Source: Hippasteria phrygiana
Lineage: Eukaryota; Echinodermata; Asteroidea; Valvatida; Goniasteridae
Direction of reading: 5' to 3'
Assembly (NCBI GenBank): GCA_037893225.1
Contig: JAZGUH010000327.1
Span: 2,232,001-2,296,000 of the forward strand
DNA length: 64,000 nt
The first letter of the stretch is position 1. Each line of letters starts with the position of its first letter. The translations under genes and the position numbers were made by a program. Positions 10,881-21,904 of the stretch are shown one piece after another. Under the pieces are notes generated by a model. It was not told the origin of the DNA, did not search any database, and saw only the letters and a list, made by a program, of their open reading frames with translations.

Positions 10881-12795
10881 GCCTTTAATAAAATAATATC
10901 TCATTTTAAACAGTTATCTTATGAAAAATGGAAAGGTAAAATATTTTGTTCATGTACTAAAGTGTGCTAACATGGTCTCTGTTGGAAAAACGGAACCTAA
11001 AACAAATACGTTTTGTAGAAGATTTACAGAAAAGTGTTTCCAGAATCTGCTGAGTTTATGCAGCCCCCATTGCTGCATGCGTTCTAATTTTTTGAATTCG
11101 CGACTGAGTTCGCACGCGCAAATCGAGTTGACCACCAGCACCTAGCTTGCTGAAAATAAATTCACGTGAATGTTTGCGATCGGGACGTAAAATTGTTGAC
11201 GCAAATATCGACGTTAATATTTGTGGCTGGGGAGCGGGACGTGAATTGTTTGACGTGAATAGACGAATTTCACATTAGCCCCTTCTGCGCACTTCCGGGT
11301 TGAAAGCGAGAATGGCAGTGGCAAACAAAGCAACGCTTTTCAGCACATTCATTCATGCATTAATTAATCAGGCCATATAAGGCAGCGCAGGCGCACGATC
11401 AGCTTAAAGTTGTTTACTGTGACATTGAGATCCTCAATGCGAAAGTGCGCAGATCGGCGCTAAACTCGTCGTTGTGGGATTCCTCTATATTGACGTGAAT
11501 ATTGACGTGAATATTCACGATTTGGGGCAAGTCGTGAAATGTTGTCGTGAATATTAACGTCAATATTCACGATTTCCGATGTCCCTTCATCAGGGCCACC
11601 ATAGGTAGCCGCCAATGTCACGTGACGAAAACTGTCAGAATTCTGACATTTTCCGAAAATGTCCGAAGTTTTCCGAACTTGTTTTCGGTAGCATTCGGCT
11701 GTTAACGTTGATGTTCGCAACAACAAAATGTCTGTCAGGCCCGTTACAGATCCTGGAATTTGAATTCTCAATTATATATAAAAACTGAAAAATCAATGCC
11801 ACACTCTTGCAGTATTTTGCAGACTGGATTTTGCAAGAATATTAAATTTGAATGATGCCACTGACGTCGGACTAACACACACACACACGTCATGATCTAT
11901 GTTAAACCGCGGTTGCTACCTGACCTAAGATTTAGACGTCAGGGAATCTTCAGGTCAGGGAACCAGACTATATTATCACATATGGGGGGGGGGGGGGGGG
12001 GGGACCAGTCTAAGGCCGCATCCGAAACTCTTGTCTAGGGCCGGCTATTGTCTAGGTGTGCGCCCATTACAACTACGTGAAGAAATGCTGACAATAGCCG
12101 TAGCCGTAGCTCTGGAAGCCCGTTTCGGACACGGCCTAACGCGATGGTGGAACAAGAATGGCCGACAGTTCACGGCCGGCCGGCGTGGTAAACTTGACCC
12201 CATTGGGGGCGCTGTCGCGAATCCAATAAGCGCGATGTGACGTATGACCTACGCATGAACCTTAAGTTATAGTACGTTTAGATCTAGCTATTTAAAAAAA
12301 AGTAGTAGGGGCCTACGTTGAAAGAGGATTTATTCTGTAAAATATTTTCATCGAAGATATGTGATTTGAAATGTATCAATCCAGCTGCCTCAATGTTTAG
12401 AACTCCAGGGGCCTACTGATGAGGTTCGTTCAGTGTCCTCCACCAGGTAAAAATAAGGGGAAAATCGGTTGTCGTTTTTTTTGCACTGCACGAGTATGAC
12501 GAGCTTTTCTGAACTCCGTTGTGGAGTGGTTGTACTTTTTTTGTAGCGCAATGTTATCCCAGGTTGGACTCTAGCCCCACTACTCACTAGTGTGTAGCGC
12601 AGCATGCATATACAGGGCCAAAAGCGCAGCATACAGCTACAGGGCAATCTGGGCTGTGTAAACCCAAAGTGACTGTTGTTTATTTTTCATTGCGTAAAAT
12701 TCAAAATCACACATTGGTGAATGTATTGTCATTCGCACAGTGCACTTCATGATGTTTCGATATGGCTGCCTATGATTGAATGTACGAACGATAGT
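10881..12795. other. Non-coding part of the duplicon, no gene seen
   Basis: No credible coding region is visible. It holds a block rich in ACGTGAATATTCACG words, a CA microsatellite at about 11875-11889 and a G run near 11984-12003. A segment at about 11065-11332 is absent from copy B. The short open frames have no recognisable motif. Confidence 0.6.
11160..11575. repeat. Palindromic TGACGTGAATATTCACG repeat block, copy A
   Basis: Variants of GACGTGAATATT and AATATTCACG recur in both orientations, most densely at 11490-11575 and again at 11160-11265. The equivalent in copy B (62550-62675) has a different number and order of units, so the block has been rearranging since duplication. Confidence 0.7.
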
Positions 12796-13245
12796 GCTAG
12801 CTTGAAAATTCCAGCTCAAGGCTCAGTCATGACATTCTCTTGGTCGGAGGCTGTTCCACCAATTGCACTTGGCGTTGGGCAAAGGGGAAGCCCTCCATTC
12901 AATTTGTACAGGGAATGTACGTGTTTTGTCAATTTTTTTACAGTAATAACAAATGAACACAATTTTTTGGGGGTATAACGTGGGAGATATTTTTACTGCA
13001 TAAAACAGTGAAATTTGGAAATATTTAATGAAAAGGTGTAGCTGTTAGGACAATAATTAAGTTTTTTCCCCATTGACCACAACACTCATTCCCCTTTACG
13101 TCCAGAGGGCGGGATCAGGTAACAGCCACCACTGACCAATCAGAGACCAAAACAAGACCCAGTGACCTCATGCCGACCAAGAGAATGTGAGATTCGCCGT
13201 TTAATCTCACATGTCATGATCCTTGAGCTGGAATTTTCAAGCTAG
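12796..13245. mobile_element. Inverted-repeat MITE-like element
   Basis: The left block starting CTAGCTTGAAAATTCCAGCT, followed by CAAGG and then ATTCTCTTGGTCGG, recurs inverted at 13177-13243. The interior is non-coding. Only the left part is visible in copy B (from 63897) before the window ends. Confidence 0.7.
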
Positions 13246-13554
13246 AACAATATATGTGCACTCAAAACATCACCTAAAAACCACTTTTTCCTAAGAGGAT
13301 TTTGGTTTTCCCCGGCTGAATGGGTAATTTGTTCGAGGTGCGACGTCTGTCATTGGATGTAGCACAGTATTTAAAATTGAAGGGAGATTTTTTTGATATT
13401 TTTAAGAACTGTACGACGAAAATGAGCAACCCAATTGGCCGGAAATACATAAAATGTCAAATTGGACCCTTTCGCCAATATATATTTTTTTAAACCCCTT
13501 GAAGCCGATGCCGTTTCAAAAAGTGTCCCCTGCCATGCCTGCGAAATTGTGTCC
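13246..13554. other. AT-rich stretch, nothing recognised
   Basis: No coding frame, RNA gene or repeat that I can name is visible here. Confidence 0.5.
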
Positions 13555-13842
13555 GCTTATTAGCATGAATTATGCATGATTAGCATGTCATGTACGACGT
13601 GCGGTTGTTTTGTGAGAAGTCAGGGCACCGTACTCAGCGGCTGTAGAAACTGGTTTGCGGATGAATTATGCATGATGACGTCACGCAGATGCATACACGA
13701 AATTAACAACCGCGAAGGTTATCATGCATAGGCCTAATTCATAACCCGCTGAGCAGCGTCGTAACATGCTAATCATTCATAATTCATGTCAAGACCAGTC
13801 TCTACAGCCGCCCTTACCGCCAAGTGCCCCTGACTTACGATC
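13555..13842. repeat. Imperfect foldback structure
   Basis: The arm around 13617-13675 (GGCTGTAGAAACTGG, then GATGAATTATG) matches inverted 13783-13840 (CCAGTCTCTACAGCC, with CATAATTCATG). Outside the arms, TTAGCATGAATTATGCATG is partly repeated in inverse near 13765-13785. It could form a long hairpin. It resembles a small foldback MITE; the class is unknown. Confidence 0.65.
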
Positions 13843-14178
13843 AGTAGACGTTTTGGAAGATTTTTTTACATGTACATGTAAATTGTCATTTTTGAAGACC
13901 TCACACCCAGACAAATTTAGCATTTAGTAAGCCTTGTTATATATTGTACAAATTTCTAACATCTCAGGAATACAATGATGTAGGCCTATATAAAAGAGTT
14001 CAGCGATAACAATTTGGGGAGATATTTAAGATCAAAGTGGACCGGTTGTAAATCCTGGCGTGTCCCTACACGCCATTGGAGTAGGGCTGTAATGGTGACA
14101 GTAAAATGACAAGTTAAAAAAGGAACCATACAGCCCTATTTGTAGGGCTATGTAGGGCCCTATCCCATAAGGCTCATT

Positions 14179-16196
14179 ACATAAATGTGGAGGCCAGTGT
14201 GTGACATTAGGGTCAAATTTTAGAAGTTCTTGAATTAATATGATCTTCACTTGTTTGTGTGGTGGAAGACATGTAATACCCAGAAAGACAATGATTTTTT
14301 TCTGTAAATTGGTCTGTTTCACAGTCAGCATATATACACAAGCACGAGCAAAATTTCACCTGTAACAGTGACACCAAGTTTTAAACTTTGACTCCACATG
14401 TCTCCTATTGATATATTTCAATTTGATAAGCATATTAAATACATATTTTAAATGGGTGTACATAAAAATATCATTTACCTTCAAACACTTTTTACAATTT
14501 TAGAAATATCATGTCTAGTACAAAATTGGCCAATTTGGTAAATTGCAAGTCATATCAATAAAATGTACATTGTATCATATTGATTCAGAAATTCAGTGAA
14601 TTCACCATAATAAATAACAATCAGGCTCTAAATGAATACACACCAAGTCTTGTGGCCAAAATTATTCACAAAAATAATTTAACTTGTAGTATTGTATAAA
14701 TTGGAAATTTTGGACTAAATTTAATATGTAACAATGACAGCAAATATTGGTGTCCTGTTACAGGTGAAATATTAATTTCTGTACGGTGACAATTATTTGT
14801 CTAATGCTTCTAAAGTGTTAAACTTAAATGGCTAACTTTAAAATGGTACTGTCTAAAACAATTAAGAGCGCACACATTGTACACATCAGCACAGTGCATT
14901 TTCTTCACCATGCTAGATTTCACCAGTAACAAGGACACCAAAATATGCAGTTCCATAACATTTTTTACAATAAAATCTGTATTAATACCAAAATGCTGCT
15001 TGCTTCAAAGAATGTAACCATTTTAAAATCTAAAACTCAAATATCATTCAAAATAATCACTTATTTAATTAATTATGGCTGCAAATAGACATTTCACCTG
15101 TAACGGTGTCAACGCACATTGGATTTTTTAATTGGCTTTTTTAATTGGCTTTTTTAATTCGCTTTTTTGTACCATTGAATAATATAATTCTATATGTATC
15201 TGATTGAATAGAATTGAACGTTTTAGTGTGTGTATATAAAACCCTTTTTAAAAATTTAGTTTGGTTTAGAACATTTCAATTTTTATGTATGTATTAATAG
15301 TCTTTTTAATATAATTTCTATGAACCATTGCAATTCAGTCTCTGGACTGCGAGAATGGTATGAACAATAAAACCTTCAATAATAATAATAATAATAATAA
15401 TAATTATAAAAAACGCGGACACCAAATAGTTATTGCCACATATTTGAAAATTTCAAAATTGAATACATATTCTTTTTAGATGAGTGTTCTGTACCCATGA
15501 CTAAGACAATTATGCTAAATTGTTGAAGAATTACTACTTTATACATACATGTAGTCAAAACACGACTGTAAAATATCACTCTGTAACATTTAGTGCTGAC
15601 ACCAAAGTGTTGTGATATATTTTAAAATGGCCACATTTGTGTTTTTTAACATTTCATTGTAAGTTGTGTTTGATCTTTTCACAGATTGAAAACACTCATA
15701 AAATAACCAGTTCTTTGAAATAATTCACCTTTTCTCTAGATGCTATACTGAATTATAAATGTCACGCTGTAACATGTTTTTGTTGACACCAAATGTTACA
15801 GCTTGATGGTAATTTTATGGCCATCTCATAATAAGACGACATCATTGATTTACGAATGTTATTTAATATTCATGATTACTGTGTCTACAATAATTTGGAC
15901 CCACGAATGGTCCCATTTGTCCTTAAAAAAATATTGCGATTTATATTTAGTTTGACCCATTAAAAATGTCACGCAATTTTGCCTAAAAACACCAGATTTT
16001 GGCATATTTTGAGTTAAAATACACATTTTATATTTACAAATGTATATTAAATTCACAGTGTTTGATATCATTTGAAAGCTTGCCATATTCCCTACACATT
16101 TAAACCATAATCAATATGAAAACTGTTTCAGTGTTACTAAGGGAACTAAATGAATGATCAGACCCTCTGAAATTTGACTGGCCTCCACATTTATGT
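14179..16196. mobile_element. TIR-bounded region with GTAACAGTGACACC repeats
   Basis: ACATAAATGTGGAGGCCAGT at 14179-14198 recurs as a perfect 20-bp inverted copy at 16177-16196. Inside, the motif TTCACCTGTAACAGTGACAC and variants recur near 14354, 14727-14769 (both orientations), 14919, 15092, 15576 and 15761. No transposase frame is visible in the 2 kb. It may be a non-autonomous DNA transposon with internal binding-site repeats. I saw no convincing target duplication, so the limits are provisional. Confidence 0.6.
15180..15404 (+). repeat. Possible LINE 3' tail with (AAT)n
   Basis: A non-coding stretch ends in GAACAATAAAACCTTC followed by about eight AAT units at 15379-15404. A microsatellite tail after an untranslated 3' end is typical of CR1/L2-like LINE ends. 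There is no coding support, so this is tentative. A triple 16-bp repeat of TTTTTTAATTGGC lies just before it at 15125-15172. Confidence 0.35.
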
Positions 16197-16639
16197 AAAC
16201 ACCCACAAGGGAACAAAAATCAATTTTTTGGGTTAATCCGAACTACACGTAGTTAGCGACATTACAAACCAACAGGTATGCCGTAGATAAAGGGCAGGGT
16301 TTTAGTTTTTGAGGGATGTTTTGGGAGTAAAGCGATGACGAAGAAGACAAAACGCAATGCGAAAAAACGATGCCGATCACCGCGACGTACAGTTAACACG
16401 GAAAACCACATTGATTCGCATGGCAACTGCCGTAAAGCGCGTATTGCATTTTGTACCGCAATAAACTGTTCAAAATTACAAAAAACAATGTCAATAGAAA
16501 CTAGAGATAGTGTCTGTCACACGACAGAACACATGGCTTTTGCGCAGGTTTCCAATTCTCACCAAAATCTACCTTCTGAAAGTTAAAATTAAAGTAAATT
16601 CATCATGTTGCTTAATAAGATTTTTCAATGAAAAAATAA
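16197..16639. other. No recognised gene
   Basis: A short basic open frame at 16335-16586 has no motif I recognise, and its composition suits chance. Nothing else is visible. Confidence 0.5.
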
Positions 16640-19080
16640 TATAATAAAAAAGATAGAGATGACGTCATGATAACGTCACCTCGGATTGTGCATGCTTGTG
16701 GCACTATCTATCTATCCACCAATTTTTATGATGATCGGATCTACACTTGTGTTTCAAAATAGCACATTTTTATGACGCCATCATGATGTCACAAATTGTT
16801 CACACTAAAATGAAAGAATGAGCTAACAAACCTAATAGAAAAGAATTTAGAATTTAGCATGTTCTGTTGATGAGATATGGATTCACAACTCAAAAGCTAC
16901 GAAATTAATATAAAATCGTAGGATTACGTCATCATGACGTCACTTAAATATGTATCTATAACACCTGCTGGCCTACCTAGATATCAAGTTTGAACTCAAT
17001 CAGATATAAGCCCTTCAAAAATGCACTTTTAAGATGACGTCACATGACCCGTTATGACGTCATCACAATGTTACTTGTCAAAGCAATTATTTGCAACGTG
17101 GTCTTGGCCTACATTGTATGTCATATTGATGAGTCAATCTGATGAATGACAGTGTAAAATGAAATTTCAAACATTAAAAAATTCATAGAAAATCAGCCGA
17201 TGACGTCATGATGACGTCACTTCTGATTTTACATGCTAGTGAAAATATCTACCTACCTATCAATTTTCATGATGATCCAACCTACCCTTATGTGTTTTTA
17301 AAAAGCACATATTTGATGACGCCATCATGATGTCACACATTTTTGACATGCAATATGTATTCAAGTATATATGACCTAACAAACGTTTTACAAAAAGAAT
17401 TTCGAAATTAGCATGTTCCGTTGAAGAGATAATGGCTTAAAGGTTCGAAAATTGAAAGTAAAATGCTACCTACTCATCAATTTCCATGATGATCTAACCT
17501 ACCCTTATGTGTTTTAAAAAGCACATTTGATGACGTCATCATGATGTCACACATTTTTCACATATGTATTCAAGTATGACCTAACAAATGTTTTACAAAA
17601 AGAATTTCGAAATTAGTATGTTCCGTTGAAGAGATATGGCTTAAAGATTCGAAAATTAGCAGAAAAATGCTATAAAATGGTACATGATGAGGTAATCATG
17701 ACATCACATCAATTTTCATCTGTAACTCTAGCCGGCCTACCAGCATCCCAAGATTGGATGCAATCGGAAGTACAGTTCTCAAGATATAGGAACCCTAACT
17801 CCCTAGGGTGTGTGGAAAATCGTATTAAAATTGGAGGATTCAGGACTGTTAGGGTTTTAAAATATGCACCTTTAAGATGACGTCATGTGACCCATGATGA
17901 CATCATCACGACGGCACTTGTCAAAGCAGACATTCGCAACATGGTCTTGGCCTACATGTATGTCAAGATTGAAGTCAATCTGATCAATGACTGTAAAAAA
18001 AATTGAGTTTACAATACAATTTGAAACATTGACAAATTCATAGAAAATCAGCCGGTAACGTCCCTTTGGATTTTACATGCTAGTGGCACTATCTACATGT
18101 ACCTACCGACCAATTTGTATGATCGGACCTAACCTCATATGTGTTTCAAAAAAGCACATGTTTTATGGCGTCATGATGACATCACACATTTTTCACATTG
18201 ATATGAAAGAATAAAGGTGATAACAAAGCTATTACAAAAATAATTTAGAATTTAGCATTTTCTGTAATATAAAATCGTATGACGTCATCATGACGTCACC
18301 TCAATTTGTATCTATAACACATGCTGGCCTACCAACATACTGGGTTTGAACGCAATCGGACCTATTGTTCTCAAGATATGGGCCCTTGAAAACATTGCAC
18401 ATTTAAGATGACGTCAGGTGACACGTTATGACGTCATCGTGACGTCACTCTAGTCTTAGGCCTACAATTTCAGCTTAGGGTCTAAGGTCTATGTTTGTGT
18501 TAAGTTTGATTAAGATCTGAGGTTGTTTAGTGACCAAAGTGCCGTATACAAACTTTGTGTACAAAGTCTGTGGGATTTAGGATAGAACTTAAAATATTAA
18601 TAGAAATCAGGTGATGACGTCATCATGACGTCACTTTGGATTTTACATGCTAGTGGCACTATCTACCTACCCACCAGTTTTCATGATGATCAGACCTACC
18701 CTTATATATTTCAAAAAAGCAAATTTTTGATGACGTCATGATGACGTCACACATTTTTCACATTGATATAGAAGAATATAGGAGCTAACAAAGGTATTAC
18801 AAAAAGAATTTTAAATTTAGCATGTTCTGTTGATGAGATATGGCTTGATCTATGAAGAAACTTTAATGTTCAAAAACTTTAAAATTACTATAAAATCGTA
18901 TGACGACGTCATCATGACGTCACCTCAGTTTTTATTATCTATGACACGTGCTGGTCTACCAACATACCTGGTTTGAACGCAACCAGACCTATGGTTCTCT
19001 AGATATGGGCCCTTCAAAAATGCACCTTTAAGATGACGTGACATGATGACGTCATCGTGACATCACTCTTCAGTGGACAA
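16640..19080. repeat. Satellite-like array with TGACGTCA clusters
   Basis: About four diverged monomers of roughly 540-570 bp lie head to tail, with anchors near 16660, 17200, 18055 and 18612. The second is longer because of an internal duplication of about 215 bp (17314 and 17529). Each monomer has four clusters of paired near-palindromes of the form TGACGTCATGATGACGTCA. The text between them is shared, for example ACATGCTAGTGGCACTATCT, TTTTCATGATGATC and TTTAGCATGTTCTGTTGA. TGACGTCA is the consensus CRE site of CREB/ATF proteins, which is established; any binding here is inference. There is no coding potential. Confidence 0.88.
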
Positions 19081-20273
19081 TTTCAGATTTGGGTCTACAT
19101 GTATGTTTATGTTAAGTTTGATTAAGATCGGAGATTGTTTAATAAGCAAAGTGCCGCCGACAATTAATGTACAAAGTCTGTGTGATTTGGGATAGAACTA
19201 AAATAAGAAGAGGAAGCAGAAGAACAAAAATCAGAACAAAAACAAAGCTTTTCCGACTGATATGGGGTGGGATGAGGTGTCGTGATGTGTGGTACAAGGT
19301 AATTGGTGACCTATTGGTATTGGCATGTATAAAATGCTGACACACCTTTTTACCCAATATTTAAATTGTTGTTACATGTATATTAAAATTGATAGAATGA
19401 GATTCGGGTGGAGACGGGAATGGGATGGGATTAATATTGGTTTTAGTGAAGGTGGAGGGGTGGTGTGGGGCCTCCCCTCCTGCCTTTAGCGAGCCATGGC
19501 GGCTTTGCCGTTCTAGTTTACATTCTCAAAGCATCATTAGAACAGTGTCATCCATAACTGGCATTAGAAGGGCAAGCACATTGGTCGCATTGGTCACATG
19601 TTGGTTGTCATGGTTGTAAAATCCTCTTCTGGTAGGCTAATAATGTGATATTGTTAGCTGTTAGACATTCCAGAGCAGTTGCATTCATCAGTAACTGGTA
19701 CCCCGAGAGGGATTTCCCAATTATTTCCCTATTCTTATTGCCATTAAAAATTGATTTTTCTGGTTATTATTTTCCTTATGTTCCATGCAAAGATATGTGA
19801 AAAGAGTATCTCTCAACTCGGTACAGATATTTAATATATAATCACTTAATATTTGGACTGGTTCACAGTGCCATAGGTTTGTGTATAAATAGCATGGTTT
19901 GTTTGGCCTCCATACTTACTATGCATTGAGAATGTCGAAAAGGTTTATAGTGTCCGCGTTAAGCGTGCATCCTATTACGTAGCTTGCTGTTGAGCTCATG
20001 CTGTCAAGGCGTCATGCATTTTTCATCTTAATTTTCATTTTACAATTTCTTTGAACGCTTGAAATCCTTTTTACCCTGTGATTACTAAGGATTCGTGGAT
20101 TTCTTGAAATAGCTTTTAGTGATAGTTCAACTTATATTTGTCCAAAAATCTTTGTGTGTTTTTCGTTCACCTGTTGTCGAAACACATGTGTGTGTCAGTA
20201 TGATTATGGACTCTGGAGGAAGGAAAAACTGTAGCTGCATTTGACACGCTGCTTAGTGGCGTCAAACTAACGT
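19081..20273. other. No recognised gene
   Basis: AT-rich DNA with short open frames only. A G-rich patch near 19430-19490 and no RNA gene or clear repeat are visible. Confidence 0.5.
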
Positions 20274-20313
20274 TGATAATTTTTGAATACATTTTCAAAG
20301 TGAATAAAGAAAC

Positions 20314-20386
20314 TGGCAGAAGCGGGATTCGAACCTGCGACCTCCGGGTTACCGTACCGGCGCTCTACCAATTGAGCTATCTTGCC
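20314..20386 (-). repeat. tRNA-derived sequence (threonine-like GGT), likely non-functional
   Basis: The minus strand folds as a 73-base cloverleaf with a consensus A box (TAGCTCAATTGG) and B box (GGTTCGAATCC). By standard spacing the anticodon is GGT. Position 33 is C instead of the near-universal U. The base pair closing the anticodon loop, one acceptor pair and one T-stem pair are mismatched. The same flaws occur in the two copies near 43.8 and 44.1 kb, so this is a dispersed repeat family and not a working tRNA gene. Similarity continues to about 20484, that is, upstream of the tRNA part in its own direction. Confidence 0.75.
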
Positions 20387-20484
20387 CTATGTTGGCGGTC
20401 TCCCAAATTGTCAGTATCTTTGTTCGGGTGGGCGCTAGTCAGAAGTCATAAACCCAGAATGCCGTATAGCTAGGGATCACACCC
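20387..20484 (-). repeat. Conserved 5' module of the tRNA-derived repeat
   Basis: This matches 43637-43747 and 43952-44063 with few changes, in the same position relative to the tRNA-like part. It includes GTGTGATCCCTGGCTATA-type and CAGTATCTTTGTTCGGG-type words. In ordinary tRNA-derived SINEs the unrelated body lies downstream of the tRNA head, so an upstream module is unusual. Confidence 0.7.
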
Positions 20485-20558
20485 AATTTTACGATAATAA
20501 ATTGATAATTTTTGTTTAATTTACGATATATTCTCTGCACATTTATTTTACTTTTTTT

Positions 20559-20840
20559 CCCGTTCCTGCCAAATAATTGTCCGTTCCTGCCAAATGCTGT
20601 CTATTCTCGCCAATTACTGTCCATTTACCGATCCTGCCAAATACTGTCCGATCCTGCAAAATGCTGTCAGATCCAGCCAAATGCTGTCCGATACTGCCAA
20701 ATATTGTCCGATACTGCCAAATATTGTCCGATACTGCCAAATATTGTCCGATACTGGCAAATATTGTCCGATACTGCCAAATATCGTCCATTCTTGCCAC
20801 ATGCTGATGTCCATTTCTGCCAAAAACACCGTTTTCTGTC
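20559..20840. repeat. 20-bp minisatellite, CCGATACTGCCAAATATTGT
   Basis: About 13 units of 20 bp, perfect in the centre (20690-20775) and decaying toward both sides, for example CCGTTCCTGCCAAATAATTG. Because 20 is not a multiple of 3, all frames on both strands stay open through it and give 20-residue protein repeats. I take those frames as artefacts of the repeat. Confidence 0.92.
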
Positions 20841-21011
20841 CATTCACAGGCTCTCCTTTTCTCTGCCACTACACTGGCCGCCCCTGACAAATACAATGTA
20901 CTCGATGTCCGAGTCCATTTTCTGCGAGTCATTTCTAGTACACATGAACATGTATGCAACTCCGTGCTCGTAAACACTATTACGCAGCGGACACTATTTG
21001 GCATTACATGC

Positions 21012-21422
21012 TTGGTCCAGAGATGTACATGTAACTGACCAAGTTTGACATTAATTGGATCAAGAGCGAATGAACCCGAATATTTACTAACAGAAATTAC
21101 GGATTTTTAGTTGTCCACTTTTGAGGCGTCAAGAAAAGTCTCAAAGTAAAACCCAAATTTCTGCTAGTAGAAAATTGAAAAAAAAATTAAGACGGGTGTT
21201 GCTACTTCTAAAACCTAAATTTCTGGAAAATGGGGTTGTCCACTTTTAGAGCATCATGATTTTTGTCGGTAAGAATTTGAGATTTTTAGTTGTCCACTTT
21301 TGAGGCGCCGCAAGATAGTCGTCAAAGTAAAATCCAAATTTCTGCTAGCAGAAAATTGAGTTTTTTAAACCTAAAATTCTACTAGCAGAAAATGGGAAAA
21401 TACGGTTGTCCACTTTTGACGC
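21012..21422. repeat. Left arm of a long inverted repeat (partner 27392-27771)
   Basis: This arm matches 27392-27771 in inverse with high identity, except for small gaps. It includes TTGGTCCAGAGATG and the recurring word GTTGTCCACTTTTGA, four times in each arm, alternating with CTGCTAG-centred words. The arms enclose 6 kb. They could be the ends of one large foldback element or two solo copies in opposite directions. Confidence 0.88.
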
Positions 21423-21431
21423 TCCATACCA

Positions 21432-21895
21432 TAGGACCAAGTTTTTAAATGCAGTGATAATCCATTTTGTTTGGATGTGCAAGTGTTGCAATGTGGATGA
21501 ACTGTCGATGATTACATCCCTTCCCCCTCAACAAGCCCGCCCTCTTGCTCGATACACAGGCACATGCGTCTTTCCATGTCTCCCATCGCTCTCCTAACAA
21601 CAGCTGGAGTCTGCCGCAGGACGTCAATCTCAGCTGTTATTCTCTCACAGAGAGTCTGCAGGTCCGGAGACGGAGTCGTGTACACCTTGGATTTCAAGTA
21701 TCCCCAGAGGTAGAAATTACACGGGGTGAGGTCTGGAGATCTCGGTGGCCATTCATGCAGATGATTCAACGTTGACACGATCTCCAAGCACTTCATGAAG
21801 GCGGTCGCAGACAGCCAGTAGACGATGAGCCGGAGCGCCATCATGAGCCCACCACAGGTGTCTAAACACACCTCGCTCCTGAACCTCGAAACATC
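21432..21895 (-). pseudogene. Tc1/mariner-type transposase C-terminal fragment
   Basis: The minus strand encodes the last part of a mariner-like transposase: a HEWPPRSPDLTPC block, an aromatic FYLWGYLKSKVY block, then a helical C-terminus and flanking DNA. It is the same family as the plus-strand copy that begins at about 21905, placed head to head with it. The catalytic Asp expected after SPDLTPC is Asn in this copy. The amino-terminal half is missing. Confidence 0.85.
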
Positions 21896-21904
21896 GAAAA
21901 CATC

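Larger units (their letters stand above)
1..12899 (+). repeat. Segmental duplication, copy A (partial at window start)
   Basis: This stretch aligns along its whole length with 51442-64000 in the same orientation, about 51.1-51.4 kb away. Anchor pairs are 1/51442, 3059/54501, 6139/57538, 8137/59497 and 12899/64000. Most 60-base lines differ by 0-2 bases, with indels of up to about 270 bp. The copy is not one transposon: it spans a BEL element, an inverted-repeat element and about 2 kb of other DNA. It continues beyond the left edge of the window. It could be a true duplication or two haplotypes joined in the assembly; the sequence alone does not decide. Confidence 0.95.

Noticed and set aside
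16335..16586. Basic 83-codon open frame
   Set aside because: No recognisable domain, no splice or polyadenylation context, and only a short frame in AT-rich non-coding DNA.
20314..20386. Working tRNA genes (threonine, or tyrosine by a GTA reading)
   Set aside because: Standard cloverleaf spacing puts GGT, not GTA, at the anticodon. C33 and stem mismatches shared by all three copies, plus a conserved dispersed flank, fit a repeat family better.
20559..20840. CRISPR-like regular repeats
   Set aside because: Units are contiguous 20-mers without unique spacers, in an animal genome, so this is a minisatellite.
20512..21004. Long open frames on both strands encoding 20-residue repeats
   Set aside because: They are produced by a 20-bp minisatellite read in successive frames. 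All frames on both strands are open and none shows a start context or a non-repeat domain.
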